Counted from the first letter of the stretch, positions 1 to 12,106 are shown. The stretch: DNA of 64,000 bases from Takakia lepidozioides (GCA_030704615.1 CM060733.1:29576001-29640000); one strand, 5' to 3'. The notes: generated by a model from the letters alone, not told the origin. Numbers and translations are program-made.

Positions 1-874
1 ATCAGATTCCATGGAAGACTCTAGTTCCAAGAAACCAAGAACCTCACTAAAATTAGTTGAGTCCCTGCCCCACTATTGTTTCTTGCACTTTCAAGCTTAA
101 ATCACAAGGACATTCACCCCCTCAGCTTGCTCAGCTGTTTGCATGACAAGGTTGTACCCATCTGCTCTGGTGACTAAAAACCTTCCATTCAATGTTCTTT
201 GGGAATTTTCGTGTAGAACTGGGAGGCACAACGTCTCATCTCATGGGTGGAGAGTCACCCACATGTCAAAAGCCCATTCTTTTTATGTATGATTGCTCCA
301 TCAAAACCATGCCAATGGAACCCTGGTAGGAGAATGAATCCGCGCCTTCATTTTATACCACTCGCAATGCTGGCTGCGGGGATACCATGTAGGAAAACTG
401 GCTGTACACCAGAGGTACACAAGTACCTGTCATATCGCCATTCTTCAAATCTATTCCAAATCAATTATGGACAAAACAATGATGAGCATTGGACTCGCGC
501 TAACTGAATGGTAGACATTTAACTTATGTTGACTGGTATTAAGTGGCATCCTATGAGGATTGGGAAAGGAAGAGGTAGAAAAACCTCCACATGAGTGAGT
601 CTCCCCTAGAATTGAAAGTTGGGCTTGCCAAACTTACACAGAAACTGGCAGTACCCTTACATATCTCCAGTTTCAGGCCACCAACCGCTGTGAGGACTTT
701 CTGACAGGATGGTCTATTTCTGTAATGTGTGCATACACACAAGCACTTACAAGTGGTAATATACAGAGCTGCATATGGAATTGCTGGATGGCCATCAATA
801 AGGAAAACTCTTCATGGTTCGTCACTCCCACTCTCTATTTCCTAACTGCACAACTAGGCGCCTTGGACACCATC
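1..874. other. 3' flank of WDR70 gene, no gene seen
   Basis: This stretch lies downstream of the WDR70 stop codon and probably holds its 3' UTR. Short open frames on both strands have no recognisable domain or splice structure, and I see no repeat or RNA gene. Confidence 0.5.
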
Positions 875-3800
875 TCATGTTTCTTCCTCTTCCTCGTCTG
901 ATTGATGGAAAATGGGTTCGGGCTGTGTTTCGGCATATGCAGGTGCAATGTAAAAGGGATCTGTGACTGCAGCATCCGCATGCTTCAAAATGGCTTCCCG
1001 AGGATCCTCTTCCATCCATGTCTCCTTGATCATCCCACCTTCCTGCAATCATTCACCATGTCCTCTGTCAGGTGTCTCGAGTCTTGGCTGTAAAACCCAA
1101 TTACAACAGACAATATCTGCCATCCAGGGACTGTGGGTAGCTGGTGGGAGGAACAACTGCATGCGCAATTTGAAGTTCCTCTCACAAATGGTCTGGATGG
1201 GAGATCTCACTTCCTCACTTTCAGCACCATTCTTTCAGCAATGTAACTTGCAGTGCAACTAGTCAGCCATTTCTCAGATCTGGGTTCTAAGGGCTACAGT
1301 AGCAGTGCTAGGCCCAATATCAAGCCTCCATCTCAATGCCAGCCCCTAACTCAACCTGCAGACTGTGCCTGATTGACAATAGTTGACCTACAGGAAGTCA
1401 TACACAGCCGATTCAGCTTGGGTTCAAACAAAGGTGGGCAAAACCTCCAAAAGGTAGCTTGTATGCATTTAGTACCCTGTGCGAATCTACCCTCAAGGGC
1501 GCAGTAAATACCCAACAATCACATGAATGTATCTCTCTGAGTGGGTATAAGTTGTATATCACCCATTTTTTGACTCTAAACCATCTGTGAAGGTGTATCT
1601 TATGCCATCCTTTCCGTAAATATTATTTTCTCCCTACGAAACAAACTCTCTCTCTCAAGCATTTCTGATACACTGTCCGGGGTTCTCTCACCAAAGAGAC
1701 GCTCTCTTCAAATCTATTAAGGGAATTGTGCCTGTACCCTGTTTACCAACTTTGAAAGTCTCGAGGCTGAGCCAAAAGCCCAGGCCCTCCTGAGGCCTAG
1801 TTTTTGGGCAAATCACACACAGCAGATTGATGCTTGTGTGAAGGGATTTCTAGAGGATATCTGGAAAACCCGGATTAATTCTTTATATGGAGGTAAGTCT
1901 TACTACCAACGTCAGCCCCTGACAGAGGTAGGTTCTGTCCCTTTTGTTCCCGCTCAAACTGGGCGCGGGGTCAATGGCCACAAGGCTACGGCAAACAACG
2001 TCTTATGAGTACAATCTCTCAAGCATCACTGCAATGTTTGGCCACACCCACCCTATTGCCTGGTCAGCAGCTTTGTACACAACAATATTAGACTACAATT
2101 ACACTTCACCTTAGCTTGCCTATTATGTCACCATGTTAACAACCTGCAATCAGCAAACTTTAGACAACGAAGACCACACTCACCCTCATGAGGTACTGGG
2201 TCAGCAAGCTGCCTTTGGTAGTCCCAACACGTCCCCCAAAGCCAGGCCCAGTGACTGGCAGGTCAGGACGCTTTGACTTCTTAGGGTCACTGCGAGCCTT
2301 CTCTCGGGCCCGCTTTCGGCTGGGCTCATCCCTAAACAAGGGGAGTGCATGTGGGTTATGCACCACTGGCTTCGCCTCGAAGTCTTGTGCAGATTTCTTG
2401 CGTGGTGCCCTGGCAACACATACTAGAGCTCCTCTCTCACTTGACGCTGGATCATACAAAATGTGTGTTCCACCTTCCTTTTTGTCCCCAGTCGTGGCAA
2501 AAATCTGTATGATAAAAAACAAGATCCGACCAGGGTTACCAGCAGATGTAAGTGATAGAATGCCAACAGTCACCTTTGACAAAAACATGCAAAGATAGGA
2601 ATCCACCTGGTTGAGCCGGCGGTGCCAGAGAGAACAAACGATGCTCTGGGTGGCAGAGACACCAACTCTGCGAACAAGATCGAGTCGGTCCTTATCGAAA
2701 AATACCAACAACCCACCCATGTTCCCTTCCTTTTCTATTGATGTCCCTGTTAGAATGAGGCGCTCATCTGGGCTGAATGTAGCAGTGGTCTGTGCATACG
2801 AATTAGGAAGATCCCCAAACACCTTCAAGGCTGCCTTTGTTTGGCGCAAGTCCCATACCTGTCCAGTTTCCATCCAAAACCTTCAGAACTCCATACAATT
2901 ACTCATGTTCAAAGTACTACAGGAAAGAACTAGGATATCTTCTGTTTCTAGGCCCCCAATACACAAGGATCAAACATATGCAAAGACTGAACCAGTGAGT
3001 GCCATACCTTCAGAGTGGAATCAGTGCTCCGAGAAAGAAGGGTGTGGCCATCAGCAGAAAAACAGAGGCCCGTCACATCATCCCCTGCTTCATGGGCTTT
3101 CTCCAGGTAGATGTCAGGCCGACTTCCCCACCCAGGCTTCACACTCCACACCTGTATTGTGTAGACAACACAGCTGGAATTATCAACTCTACCGCTCAAC
3201 AATACTCTGGGTGGATAATGGATATGAACCTACAACCATGTAAATATTGATCAGCTGCAAAGTACCCAGCGAGTGACTTCCCAGTACATTGAGGAGGTGG
3301 TGGCCACCCACCTGGATGGACCCATCAGCAAGACCGCCAGCTACACACTTTCCATCCAGGCCCCAAGAGCAGGCTGTCACCGCCACACGTCCTGGCCTTG
3401 CCAGCTTCGGTTTGATAACCTGCGAGTGCCTCCCCTCACCAATCCATCAGGAGTTGCACAGTGATCTCCACAAATCTCTGTGTCCCTTCCATTACTTCCC
3501 CCTTACAGACAACTTCACTTCTTTGCCACTGTCATGCAGCAAAAGATATTGCATCCCTTCACAAACATAGCAAAAGCACTGTGACCTCAAAGATGTGACT
3601 GCAACCGTGTACGATAGACACATGCGATAGATTTGACACTTCTGATCATAGTCTACAATGTACCACACTATACTGGGGAGAGGACGAAAGGTATGACCAT
3701 GCGCACCTGTTTTTGGCTCTTGAAATTGGTTACATCCCAAATTCTAAGAGACCCATCCTCAGACGAAGTGAGGGCTGTCTGACGCTCCTTGGGATGCCAT

Positions 3801-6602
3801 TGGCCCCCTGTTAGTCCTGATATATGGCCCTTGGTATTCTTCAGGTCGCGTATGTACATATCTCCTTTCACAAACTCACCTAGTGTGAAACCATCTCTGT
3901 CATAAATCTGCCACAGTACACCACTGATTGTGAAAGGTGAGCATACTGAAAAGTCCACCAATTTGTCTCCAGTTCTTACTGCATCTCTTGTTTTCCATGC
4001 TGCTAATGTCTTCAAATCCATCCTCAAAGGTTTGAGTATCTGTCAAATGCTTGCCCTCGCTCTTCCCTCCCCTTTTCCACAAACAATGAGTTGTGGATAA
4101 TTAAATAATGTCCAATTCCCAAATGGGAGGTAATAGAATTATGGGTGAAGACCCACCACAAACCAAGCTTGCTTCAGCAGGCATCCTTCTCATTTCTTTT
4201 CATTTTGTGGATAATCCCGAAATGCAGAAGCTAGCAAATGCTGTCAAACTTGCCCATATTGGACAACTTAACACAAAAGATGAGGTTGGACGCCTTAAAA
4301 TGTAGAAACCCAGAAACCTGGGAGTGATTTATATTTTGATGTCCATGACCAGACATCTTGGACTAGCAAGGAGGGAAGACGAAGGTTTTTTTTGCTGAGA
4401 ATTTTGCACTCTTTTCTATGCTTTGACCATTTGGGAAAAGCATATGAGAGTGTGTTTTGCTTCTCTTTCCCCGATCATACGAAGGAGAATATCCAATTTA
4501 TGTGACTATAGGTTGACCTGTGGCTTCTTCAAGAAGGTGAGCTCTATCTTTGTATATGAAAAGCTTGCAAGTAACAGAGTGGGAAATAATACTTCCATTT
4601 CAGTTGGAAAGCCTTGTTATTGTTATCGAGCTTGGCCTTGTGTGATAAGAGTGCTGGTTGTCACATGCAGTGAACATTTCTCTTGCGCCATTCTCTAACC
4701 TCTCTCTGGACTTCTACATTTTAAGGCGTCCAACCTCATCTTTTGTGTCCTCCCGTGTCCCTCCTGTCTGCATACTCAATGGCTGAAACTCAGCAACCAG
4801 CTCTGTGAGGGTTATGAGATTCTATCGAGACTATGCTTTAGTCAATGTTAACAGGGAAAAGTGACTGGAGATGTTCTCCTCTGGGCCTCTTGTGGATGTA
4901 ATGGCTTTTGTTCTCACGCTCTCTTCTCAACCAAAGCAGCAACTGGCTCTGTTGATCTTTAAGTTTTCTTTTTAGTTTTGAAGGAAACCTGAGCGACGGC
5001 TACAGGCAAGGGGGAAACTTAACCCCCTTTCTGAGCCATGAGGCATACAGGGGACAGAGCCCCAGCCAAAGGCAGACGATACCAAAGGGATTGAACCCCA
5101 GACCCACAGGCCAATGTACATGATTACAAACGATGCCAAACCACTGTGCCACAGGCTCAAGGTGTCTCTGGTTTGGATAGAATAAGATAAAATGGTGTGA
5201 TGAGTGCCAGGTTGACTTGTCAAAGTGACTAGCATGCGCAATGATGTATCATCATAAAGTGTGACAAACCATTATTGAACGAAGAATGGGAATGAATCAC
5301 TGACTCCTATCTTACTGTCTTCAACCCACCTTGGCCTGGGCAGAACCAGTGACAGCCAGAAACTGGTCAGCTGTGGGGCTCCAGCTGAGGGCTCGTAGCT
5401 GGTGGCCTTCACTGGGCTCCAGCTGGCGGAAGGAGCGCAAGCGAGAATCCATGCCTTGAAAATCAAACATTCGCACCGCATAATCATAGCCCCCAGTCAA
5501 CACCCTTGATCCTGTTGGATCAACTGCTATTGCTGAAACAACCTGTGACACAAATACCTCAATTAGCCCTAAACCCTAAGCAAGTATGTCAATGTCAGGT
5601 TCTGAAGATATGCACTTGAGAAAAGAACCAAGAAGCAACAGATCCAGGGGAAGTTATTGTGAAGCAGGGAGGAGGACCACAGGGATGTACTCAATGAATG
5701 TTAGTTTAGAGCAAATGAGATGACCTGCCCTAAGCCGGTACAGAGAACCTGAGAGAAAGAGCAACTGCTCAGCCACAGCAACCAAGATCTGCCCACATTA
5801 GTATTCTGAGATCTCAGCCTGAAAGTAGCACAAGAAATAACCTCCAGAGTTGAGACAAAGATGGGATCGCACATCCTACATAAGTCCACCAACCTCTAGA
5901 CTCAAGGAAGCAGGGATGGCATGCCTTGGTGTGTCCCTTGAGTACTATCTCATTACTGAGAGGCACACGATACTCGTCTTCATCATCCTCATCCTCATCG
6001 TCATCTTCTCCACTGCTTGCCTCCCCACTAGGCCTTGGAGGTCCTACCAGTTCTCCCTCATCTGACTCGTACTTGGGGAGAGGGGGTCCAACAAACACAT
6101 GCTCCCCATTGACACTGTCTGGAGGTCCAAAGACTCTTAGGGATTCATCTCCCACCGGCCCTGCAGGCTCCTAATAGCATACATGAATGTCAATTGCATG
6201 TTCAAGAATATGCATGAGACGCTACTGCGAGGCAATTGTGGAATCCTTACCTGAGTCATATATGTATGGGTCAGGTGGAGTCAACACCCATGGGCTGTCA
6301 CAGAGCAATTTGATATCGGAATGAGTTATATGATTGTAAGTGAGTGATTTTGATAGCGGTGCCTTGCCAGCTGCATTCCACATGGCGTCATTTTGCTCAA
6401 TAAAGGCACCAGATGTGCAAAAAATTGATTTCTTGTCTGAGTCTCTTACCCCAGCCAATCTGTCAACAACAACAGGTTTCGAGCGCTTGGTCTTGAAGTG
6501 GACAGCCTCTAGTGAAATCTGCTTGGTCTCTTGCTTGCCAAAAGAAAGAGGAAAGTTTGCTCGAAGCCCCTCGTGCACCTCAGCCTCATCAATTGTCGCC
6601 AT
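875..6602 (-). CDS. WDR70: WDR70-like WD40-repeat protein (gastrulation-defective 1 homologue), nine exons
   Basis: Complete gene, about 601 residues. Exons on minus: 6602-6450, 6170-5925, 5542-5330, 3907-3707, 3419-3312, 3151-3008, 2858-2607, 2504-2184, 1042-875; all joins keep frame. The start ATG has a good context (A at -3, G at +4), and the first residues (DEAEVHEGLRANFPLSFGKQ) match plant WDR70 N-termini. An acidic GPP-rich region (exon 2) precedes WD40 repeats beginning near VPLSNEIVLKGHTK; landmarks are GGYDYAVRMFDFQGMDSR, KGDMYIRDLKNTKGH and HNPHALPLFRD. The C-terminus has GGMIKETWMEEDPREAIL and an acidic tail. In the family, WDR70 is a nuclear protein linked in animals and yeast to CRL4 ubiquitin ligase and DNA repair; the plant role is inferred. 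Introns 3, 4 and 8 are large and hold transposons. The intron after exon 2 appears to use a GC donor. Confidence 0.95.
1663..2014 (+). mobile_element. 5'-truncated LINE copy in WDR70 last intron
   Basis: About 350 bp closely matching the last part of the full LINE at 42901-47731 (region 47377-47725), including the end TTATGAGTACA. It is flanked by a perfect 12-bp direct repeat TCTCTCAAGCAT at 1651-1662 and 2015-2026, which I read as the target-site duplication. It sits antisense to WDR70, between exons 8 and 9. Confidence 0.88.
4271..4748. mobile_element. Non-autonomous DNA transposon/MITE with perfect 37-bp TIRs, WDR70 intron 3
   Basis: Positions 4271-4307 and 4712-4748 are exact inverted complements over 37 bases (outer end ACACAAAAGATGAGG). 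The 478-bp unit has no coding potential and lies in the intron between WDR70 exons 3 and 4. No clear target-site duplication is visible, so the superfamily is not assigned. Confidence 0.75.
4961..5160 (-). mobile_element. tRNA-derived SINE in WDR70 intron 3
   Basis: On minus the element begins GAGCCTGTGGCACAGTGG, which contains an RNA polymerase III A box (TGGCACAGTGG). A B box (GGTTCAATCCC) follows about 65 bases later, then a roughly 100-bp body and an A-rich tail (CAAAACTAAAAAGAAAAC). The start resembles the plant Au-SINE type. It does not fold as a tRNA. No target duplication was found. Confidence 0.7.
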
Positions 6603-6736
6603 GCTTAGTGGCCCATCAGGTACCTGAACTCCAGATCAAATGTCATGAGACCTCCTCTCGCCCTATCTATATGCTAAGGGCACGTGTGAGCCAGGTATTG
6701 ATGTAGAGATCCACAGGCCCTTAAATCAATACTCAA

Positions 6737-7831
6737 TCAACCTGTAGCCAGACTGTCATAGGACACAAAAGGATCCATTGTAAGTAGGGAATGATGTTTA
6801 CAAAATAGTCTCATGGTCCTGTCCATGTGGGCTCCTAGGGGTTTGCAATGGAAGTACTTTGTGTCGTTAGCAAAAAAAACCTTCATATCTTCATCATCAT
6901 CCTCATCCTCCTCCTCAGGACGGTTCTCATCATTGATTGTTGATGGATGCGACACAAGACCTTCTTCCCGAACAGGGAGTCCTTCAAAATATACACTTCT
7001 CTGCATTGCCTGCAATAGAATCACAACTTCATCTTTGGCATTCCAAATACAGATAAAGCTCTATTACTTACGGTTCTTTAAGCACCACCCTCACAGCATC
7101 ATTTACTATTTTGGGTCCCAAAGGGACAACCTCCACTGGGATAGGATAGGAGAACTTTGAAAGAGGGCAGTACTTGAAAAATAATTTCTTACCAGTTCTT
7201 CAGCACGCCGCTGTTTCTCTCGCAGAACTTCCAGGGATGAAGACACAGCTAACTCTGTGCATGCAATCAGCCACAAAACTCGGTAAAATGCCGGTTCTTC
7301 CCTTGAAAAAAGCGACTCCCCCAGAAAAATAATTAAACTATGAAGCTTACCTGGCTGTGAGTCGAGTAGTTGCCGACCCTTTGCAGCTGCTCTCATTTGC
7401 CTCTGAATGGAGATACCCCAAAAGCACAAACACCACCAAGTCTGAATCATGATTTGTTCGATCAAAACTTACATTGGCTAGGCATTTCAGGACACCATTC
7501 ATGTTTCCCATCTCAAAATGTTCACAACATCTGAACCCTAAACCCTGCCAAACCATGAAGATTAATGCATAAATCTCTCTCTTCTTTCACAGTTCTCTCT
7601 CCTATGAGAGCCAGGGACGATACTATTGCCTCTTCCGGGAAAGCCAATCTCTTTCTGAAGTCTTTCATTATGAGAATCAGAAATACTTGGCAACATATCT
7701 GCATGAGGCTTGCATCTTAGAGAATCTCTCGATTAATGGTTTTTTTCGGGCTACTTGTTGAAGGTCCCGCGTTCGTTTGTCTCATAAGCTCTTTTGAGCT
7801 TCGCATGGCCGTTACAAATTTTTCTCCTTTC

Positions 7832-7894
<63 letters not shown>

Positions 7895-8146
7895 GGGCCA
7901 CAATGCGACGGAAACAACCTCACATTCTCTCACACACAAGATGGCGCTGAAACCCCGATTACAAGGGGTAGATAAAATTCCTGTCCAAGAGTATACTGCC
8001 AATTCAGGCTTGTGTAAGACAAATCTACTGTTATTTCAAGAGCCATCGCTAGGTTGTTGGACTACTGCAAAATTACATGCTTCAACAAGTGCCATACACC
8101 AACCGAGCGTACATACCATCTCAAGAGCATCCTCATCGTCAGACAT
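6737..8146 (-). CDS. Unrecognised small acidic/coiled-coil protein gene upstream of WDR70
   Basis: I do not recognise the product. Proposed exons on minus: 8146-8117 (MSDDEDALEM), about 7544-7473, 7402-7351, 7254-7193, 7009-6881 or running on to a stop at 6737. Each has proper donors (GTATGT, GTAAGT, GTAAGC, GTAAGA) and AG acceptors, and phases agree from 7402 onward. Readable segments are RQMRAAAKGRQLLDSQP, ELAVSSSLEVLREKQRRAEEL (likely helical), AMQRSVYFEGLPVREEGLVS and an acidic run near EEEDEDDDEDMK. The start of the second exon is uncertain (7544 or 7511). The first ATG shares a divergent promoter with CDC20. The last exon ends only 135 bp before the WDR70 ATG, and an in-frame splice into the WDR70 first exon is formally possible. 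Confidence 0.6.
7836..7893. repeat. Compound (TC)n(AC)n microsatellite
   Basis: An uninterrupted run of about 20 TC dinucleotides followed by about 9 AC dinucleotides, in an intron of the small minus-strand gene. Confidence 0.95.
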
Positions 8147-9019
8147 AGCGACACCTCCAGTATCTGCGCAGCACAATCACAATTGTACACTGCAATTGTC
8201 GAAGAACCCACGAGCTTGTTCTTCGCCTCACACCCACACACCACTCAAAATTAGAACCCACCGAGCGAAGGATCCATGGAAGTGGATGGATCACACACCT
8301 ACTCACGCACATGTGTATCTGCATTCATCTTCTTTACACTATCACCCCCTTCCCATACACTTCCGCTCTAAGTACAAGTAGACGAACGACTGTGGATTCT
8401 TCTGCACAGTTGCGCACTCTGATCTTTCTTCCAGTAGGCAGGGGTTAGGGTTTGGGTTAGGGTTTGGAGGTTTTTTTCTTTCTTTAAATCAAAAGAGGGT
8501 TATGAGAAACTAAAGAAACTAAAAAGAAAAAAAAGCAACATAAATAAACAGAAAAAACGTAAAAAAGAGAAACAGAAAGAGCCGTTGAAAGCTGAACTCG
8601 CAGAGGATTTTTGAACAAAACCCCGGGCACACTGTGTTCTTCTCTCCTTCTTCTCGCAACGTTCTACACACCGAAGGAAATCTGGTCTACTGATAACGAA
8701 GTGCTCACTGTTTTGCTGCATGAACGCTGATGTAACTGTGTACCGATCGACCAGTGGGCCTGTCTGCGTGGATACTGTCTACCAGACTTTGCCCTGGTTG
8801 TTTCTTGCTCCTGCTTTCAAGCTCTCGATAGTAACTGGTGGCCTGGTTCTGTACTGATTGTGGCTTTGTGTTCTATTCTGTTTTTGCGTCGTCTTGATTC
8901 CTTGTTTGAATGTGAAAGAACTCTTTTTGCTTTGCGAGGTTGTTTTTTGTTTGCATCTGGACACTTGTTTGCTACCCAAGGTACGGGGTACAGAGTGTTT
9001 CACGTGTTTGTTGCAGGAT
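8147..9019. promoter_or_regulatory. Divergent promoter between the acidic-protein gene and CDC20, with two teloboxes
   Basis: The 870 bp between the two start codons contain two direct teloboxes TTAGGGTTT at 8445-8453 and 8457-8465. Teloboxes are known in promoters of plant translation and cell-cycle genes. An AACGG core of the mitosis-specific MSA element lies on minus near 8582-8588, but its flanks fit the consensus poorly. The sequence TTTGTTGCAG just before the CDC20 ATG (ending 9016) looks like the acceptor of a 5'-UTR intron. Confidence 0.5.
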
Positions 9020-12000
9020 ATGGCCAAGGTGTTCCCTACACCACCGAAGATTGCGATTAGAAGCGGACGATGTCCTCTCAGGGAGCATATGTCCCCGGAT
9101 CCTCTAGCGAGAAAAACTCCCAAAAGCAAGACTCCTGGCAGACAGGTAAACCCCTCAAAACTGCCGTGCGCAGAGGTCAAGGTTATTTGATCGAATGTGA
9201 AAATGCTCTTCCCGACCCCATTATAGTATATGAGGTGGAATGTGCACTGCTGCAATCCCTGAACGGCGGCTATCATGTGTACAGAACGATCGCTTCATCA
9301 CCGACCGGAGTGCTATGGATTTTGAAGTGGCGAACTTCATGCTTGCGAAGGAAAACCCTACTTCCGATGTTCTTTCTCCTTCTAAGGTGTGTGGCGGCCT
9401 TCCTTATTTTTTTCGCAGTTCGTGTCGTTTCCTTAGGGTTTGATGAACAAGACAGCGTTGGCCGCTTTCCTGAAGATCGCTTGAGGACAAGAAGCATTCT
9501 TTGTTCGCCTTCCCTTGGGACGGTGGGTTGAAGTTAATTTGGAGCTCTTCTGAACCCGGTAGTGGAATGTGATCTACCATGGTTGGTGCAGAGCTAATAC
9601 AAAGTTAAATGGAGTTAATTTGTCGACTGAGGGGCTGGCATTCGCATATTACTAGAAGCTTCATGGAATAAAATAGAACGGCCAGAAAAGTGCTAGTGAA
9701 GGAGAACACCTTTTCTGGACCTTGGTTTGGATATCCATATCCAGTGAGAATGCCTATATCAATTGTTCAGTATATGCTGATTCTGTCCGCATCGCTAACG
9801 TGGTGCTGGTGCACCTGGATCAATTTTCAGGAAGAGTATAAGAAGCAGCTGGCAGGAAATCTATTGCGGGATAATGGGCAGAGGCAGACGCGCATCCTGG
9901 CCTTCAGCAAGCCTCCACCCCCGCCTGAAGGCTTTGAGAACAACCGAAAACTTCTCTATTCACAAAATGTGGGAGCTCCTCAGGCTAAGCCCCGAAAAAT
10001 GTTCCGGCACATTCCTCAGGTATGCTACAATTGATTCTGGTGTAATTCCAAATTCTCAGGCAATAAAAAGAGAGGTATGACAATTCAGCTTCGTTCATTA
10101 CGTATGTTGTCTACGTCTATTGTCTACGGATCTACCGTTCATTGCTTTTCGTCCAGCAATCCTTAACATTGACCCTCTCTTCTTCTTTCTTTCTTCCTCT
10201 TGTCCCATAAGCTCTTTGAGCTTCTTGCGGACGTTATAAAGTACCAATCATTTCATTTTATTGCTTTGTGGTGTCACTTTAAACGCAGCTGGTGACAGTA
10301 CTCGTATATGTATCATTGTAAATTGCAGACAGCAGAGAGAACCCTCGATGCCCCCGAGCTACTAGATGACTACTACCTGAACTTACTAGACTGGAGTGCC
10401 AATAATGTGCTGGCGGTTGCATTGGGAAACACGGTATACCTGTGGGATGCGACTACTAGCTCGATAGAGGAGTTGCTGAGTAACGAGGAGGGCCCTGTCA
10501 CTAGTGTCTGCTGGGCTCCTGATGGAAAATACCTTGCAGTTGGACTCAATAACTCTGATGTTCAATTATGGGACTCAAGCTCACTCCGTCAGGTGCAAAA
10601 GTACTCTCCGCTTCTTAGTAATATGGACTCAGTTGATGTTTGGCTTGGCTGTTGTTGAGATGCAGGTGAGGGCGATTACCCCTTTCATTTTAGATCTCAG
10701 AGAATCTCCGCATGATTTTTTTTTTAACACTACATGACGAAACATCCAACACCCAACTGATTGTTTTTTTTTCCTACAGTTGAGATCCTTGAAAGGCCAC
10801 ACTGCCCGAGTTGGCAGCTTAGCCTGGAATGGCCCTACTCTTAGCACCGGTGGCCGTGACAACGTGATCTTCAACCACGATGGTAGAGTTACCTCTCACC
10901 TGCCCCATGTATCTCGTTTCCATCCCAGTGGTCTATGGTTCTATTTTCCACTGTGCCTTATCTTGATTATTGTGTCCAGCTTGTATGTAATCTTGCTTTT
11001 GTCTTTGGTACTTCAACTTCTACCGCATCAGCAGAGAAGGAAGGGGACAAGTTTGTTGGTTTTACACCTCAACCAATCTCTTGTACGCTGCAGTGAGAAT
11101 TCGAGAACACATAACCAGTAGCATGACAGCCCATGAGCAAGAGGTTTGTGGGCTCAAGTGGTCACCCTCAGGCCAGCAACTGGCAAGTGGCGGTAATGAC
11201 AACCTCCTGCACATCTGGGATGCAGCCGCAGGGGCTTCAGGTGGACCTAGCCCTTATCTTCATCGCCTGGATGATCACCAGGCAGCTGTGAAGGCTTTGG
11301 CATGGTGCCCCTTCCAGAGCAACTTGCTAGCATCAGGTGGAGGCACAGCAGATCGCTGCATAAAGTTCTGGAACACACATACTGGGGCTTGTGTGAACAG
11401 CATCGACACCCACTCACAAGTATGAATTTTGAGTAATCACAGTTATTGTACTTTATGCTTTGAATGCACTGACCTCACTGTCAAGTACTTATCAAGATTT
11501 GTGCTTTATAGTGAGAGGGTCATCTTGAGCACAAACTGTTTCAATCAGTCTAATTGTGTTCAGTACAAACTCCACACCCTGGGGTGAACTGATGCAACTT
11601 TACTATGCAGGTCTGTGCCTTACAGTGGAGTAAGCATGAGAGGGAGATCTTGAGCTCACATGGTTTCAGTCAGAACCAGCTGTGCCTGTGGAAGTACCCA
11701 TCTATGGTCAAGATGGCGGAACTCACTGGCCATACTTCAAGGGTTCTCCATTTGGCTCAGGTGAATGCTTAGTTACTTAGTTAATACTTAGTTAATGTTT
11801 GATGATTGAATGCTTGTGCCACAATATGGTTGGTATCAAAGTTTGTGATGCCATCAAAGTTTGTGACTTCAGATACCATGAAATTATCATGTATACCGCA
11901 TTGAGAGGTGGAGGGAGCGAGGACTGACAATCATTTGCTTGTTTTTCCTCCAGAGCCCAGATGGTTATACCATGGCATCGGCTGCTGGTGATGAGACTTT

Positions 12001-12106
12001 GCGATTCTGGCAGGTATTTGGCACTCCTGAAAATGCCACGGCGGCATCTAAAACCAGGACCAAGCAGGCAGGCAGCGCCCTGACTTGCTTAACACGCATT
12101 CGCTAA
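9020..12106 (+). CDS. CDC20: CDC20, activator of the anaphase-promoting complex, eight exons
   Basis: Complete gene, 470 residues. Exons: 9020-9145, 9285-9386, 9831-10019, 10329-10592, 10780-10882, 11094-11419, 11611-11760, 11954-12106; all GT-AG and in frame. CDC20 recruits substrates to the APC/C at the metaphase-anaphase transition. Visible features: a C-box-like DRFITDR (residues 44-50), a KEN box (64-66), the Mad2-interaction-type TRILAF (96-101), seven WD40 blades (about 158-458, for example [19 protein letters not shown]) and the C-terminal Ile-Arg tail that docks on the APC/C. The retained mitotic form ([23 protein letters not shown]) distinguishes it from FZR/CDH1. The C-box has Thr where the family normally has Pro (DRFIP). 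The start is the ATG after a likely UTR acceptor; no in-frame upstream ATG gives a CDC20-like extension. Confidence 0.97.

Noticed and set aside
7794-8381. 195-codon plus frame over the microsatellite
   Set aside because: Driven by the (TC)n(AC)n repeat and opposite the exon/intron structure of the minus gene.
8440-8470. Interstitial telomere remnant
   Set aside because: Only two TTTAGGG-type units with an irregular step; fits promoter teloboxes better.
8858-9019. Upstream extension of CDC20 (same frame from 8858)
   Set aside because: Hydrophobic sequence unlike any CDC20 N-terminus; a likely UTR acceptor at 9016 and the ATG at 9020 fit better.
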